From positions 265 to 11,299 of the forward strand of contig PMYM01000131.1 in the NCBI GenBank assembly GCA_003171235.1: a stretch of DNA of 11,035 bases, read 5' to 3'. The stretch comes from Phycisphaerales bacterium (GTDB taxonomy: Bacteria; Planctomycetota; Phycisphaerae; SM23-33). Both the position numbers and the translations under genes were made by a program. Of this stretch, positions 10,059 through 11,035 are shown piece after piece; within the stretch, counting starts at the first letter, position 1; every line of letters begins with the position of its first letter. The notes beneath the pieces are model-generated. The model had not been told where the DNA came from and did no database searches. It saw only the letters and a list, made by a program, of their open reading frames with translations.

Positions 10059-10086
10059 AATATAAGCTCTCGCCGGCCGCTGTCAA
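10059..10086 (-). promoter_or_regulatory. Sigma-70-type promoter of the tRNA-Thr-tuf operon
   Basis: The minus strand has a perfect -35 box TTGACA (10086-10081), a 16-bp spacer, and a -10 box TATATT (10064-10059, 5 of 6 consensus bases). A start near 10052 would give a leader of about 84 nt before tRNA-Thr. It is the only near-consensus promoter I noticed in the window and sits where the operon promoter is expected. A-rich and T-rich DNA just upstream may further strengthen it. Confidence 0.8.
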
Positions 10087-10089
10087 ACC

Positions 10090-10114
10090 AATTCTAAAGG
10101 GGCTCTTGAGAATT
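10090..10114 (-). repeat. Inverted repeat directly upstream of the -35 box
   Basis: AATTCT, 13-nt spacer, AGAATT lies 3 bp upstream of the TTGACA box, spanning about -38 to -62 relative to the predicted start. This position suits an activator site or an UP-type element for a strongly expressed stable RNA and EF-Tu promoter. The arms are only 6 bp, so chance cannot be excluded. Confidence 0.3.
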
Positions 10115-10152
10115 TTTGCCGGGCTCATCCGGGCGAAGAAACTATAGGCCGA

Positions 10153-10998
10153 TCACTTGGCCAGTTCCCGCTTCCACAGCAGGTGGACGATCACCCCCAC
10201 CAGCCCCCCGCCCAGCAGGAACGAAATCGAACCGGCTACGGCCAGCATGTGCAGCGTCGGCAGCAGCAAGATACCCGAGCCCGTCGCTGCCACAGGCCGG
10301 AACAACAGGTACAGGGCCAGCGCCCCCAGGCCCGCGTAAATCAGAGACAGGCTGGTCTTGGTCAGGCCAGGCGCCTCGCGCCTTGTCCCAAAAAGATCGA
10401 AAATGACCAGGCCGCTGCCGATGGCAAAGATGGCTTGCAGCAGCAGCATGAAGACCAGATCAAATCCAATTGCACCGGTTACTCCACGGGGCAGGTCCGA
10501 AACAGACTTGATGTTCATGATTAGGGCGCCCAGCATCAATACGGCTGCTAATCCGCCGCAAATAGACTGCACCACGGAGACCCATAACCTCTGCGGCGCG
10601 CCCAGGCGGACATGACTAAGGACGGCACACCCAATCAGGCCAAAAATCGTCAGTGTACCCGTTAACGTGCCGCTGCCATCGCCGCCACCGCTGAAGACAG
10701 GCACCCCCGGCATCCGCCTGAACCATGCGATGGACACCAAGAGCATTATGACGCAGACGCCGCCCAACCCCAGATAGCTTGTCTGCCGAGCCAGGCCCTT
10801 CAGCACGCTGCCCAGAATTATGGCCGCAAGACCGCAAGCCCACCAGGTATAGAACGTTCCCGTGACGACTATGGGGGCCTCGCCGAGCACTTGCCAGGAC
10901 ATGGCTACTCCCTTCGGGCCGATGCCCCAAGGGATGACCAGGTTAGCCAGCAACAGACAACCGGTGATAATGCCCAGGGCTGGGGTATCGCTGTACAT
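10153..10998 (-). CDS. Unidentified polytopic membrane protein
   Basis: The protein is strongly hydrophobic, with about eight likely membrane segments (roughly 7-26, 48-68, 75-93, 111-130, 140-162, 176-203, 215-233, 250-274) and a short basic C-terminus (WKRELAK). A Gly-rich loop lies at 103-111 (SGGGDGSGT). I recognise no transport or enzyme motif and assign no function. The ATG at 10998 has no Shine-Dalgarno sequence. The frame stays open to the window edge with GC-ending codons, encoding a Pro/Lys-rich stretch (RPRPKPQKSPAE), so the true start may lie outside the window. The gene ends 67 nt before the tuf operon promoter, on the same strand. It is probably a separate unit, with no clear terminator seen between them. 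Confidence 0.75.
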   Translation of the reverse strand: MYSDTPALGIITGCLLLANLVIPWGIGPKGVAMSWQVLGEAPIVVTGTFYTWWACGLAAIILGSVLKGLARQTSYLGLGGVCVIMLLVSIAWFRRMPGVPVFSGGGDGSGTLTGTLTIFGLIGCAVLSHVRLGAPQRLWVSVVQSICGGLAAVLMLGALIMNIKSVSDLPRGVTGAIGFDLVFMLLLQAIFAIGSGLVIFDLFGTRREAPGLTKTSLSLIYAGLGALALYLLFRPVAATGSGILLLPTLHMLAVAGSISFLLGGGLVGVIVHLLWKRELAK

Positions 10999-11035
10999 TT
11001 CGGCGGGGCTCTTCTGCGGCTTGGGGCGGGGGCGC

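Noticed and set aside
10115..10152. Terminator for the membrane protein gene
   Set aside because: Only a 4-bp CCGG/CCGG stem is present and it is followed by AAAAATTCTC rather than a T-run on the coding strand, so it is too weak to call.

Overview
This window holds most of the conserved bacterial tuf–secE–nusG–rplKAJL–rpoBC locus, with every gene on the minus strand, so transcription runs from high to low coordinates. The DNA is GC-rich. EF-Tu has a switch I region without the usual RGITI motif, carrying a PTKILTIATA-type stretch before HVEY instead. From memory, this resembles EF-Tu of Planctomycetota. Together with the RpoB and RpoC sequences, it suggests a planctomycete, perhaps of the Phycisphaerae type. 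This is an inference from recalled sequences, not a database search.

Layout in transcription order. An unidentified polytopic membrane protein lies at the right edge (10153-10998, possibly continuing out of the window). A strong sigma-70-type promoter follows (TTGACA, 16 bp, TATATT; 10059-10086). Next come tRNA-Thr(GGT), tuf, rpmG (56 aa), tRNA-Trp(CCA), secE, nusG, rplK, rplA, rplJ, rplL and rpoB. Most junctions are short, and two genes have Shine-Dalgarno sequences that overlap the stop codon of the gene before them. The three longer spacers (rplK-rplA, rplJ-rplL, rplL-rpoB) contain hairpins that could tune the output of each gene. These genes supply tRNA delivery, ribosomal proteins, the Sec translocon, a transcription elongation factor and the RNA polymerase beta subunit.

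The main surprise lies at the left end. rpoB is normally followed directly by rpoC. Here two small genes sit between them: a HEPN-domain protein of the UPF0332 type (438-815) that starts 9 nt after the rpoB stop, and an unrecognised 90-aa protein (169-441) that overlaps it by an ATGA junction. The start of rpoC is visible at 71-1, where the minus strand reads an ATG followed by YDRINDYGSVKISLASPN four codons later. A two-gene, toxin-antitoxin-like or regulatory cassette therefore appears to be embedded between the two largest RNA polymerase subunit genes. The HEPN protein lacks the histidine of the usual R-x4-6-H motif, and its codon use differs from that of rpoB.

No mobile element, CRISPR array or gene-free stretch longer than 300 bases was seen.
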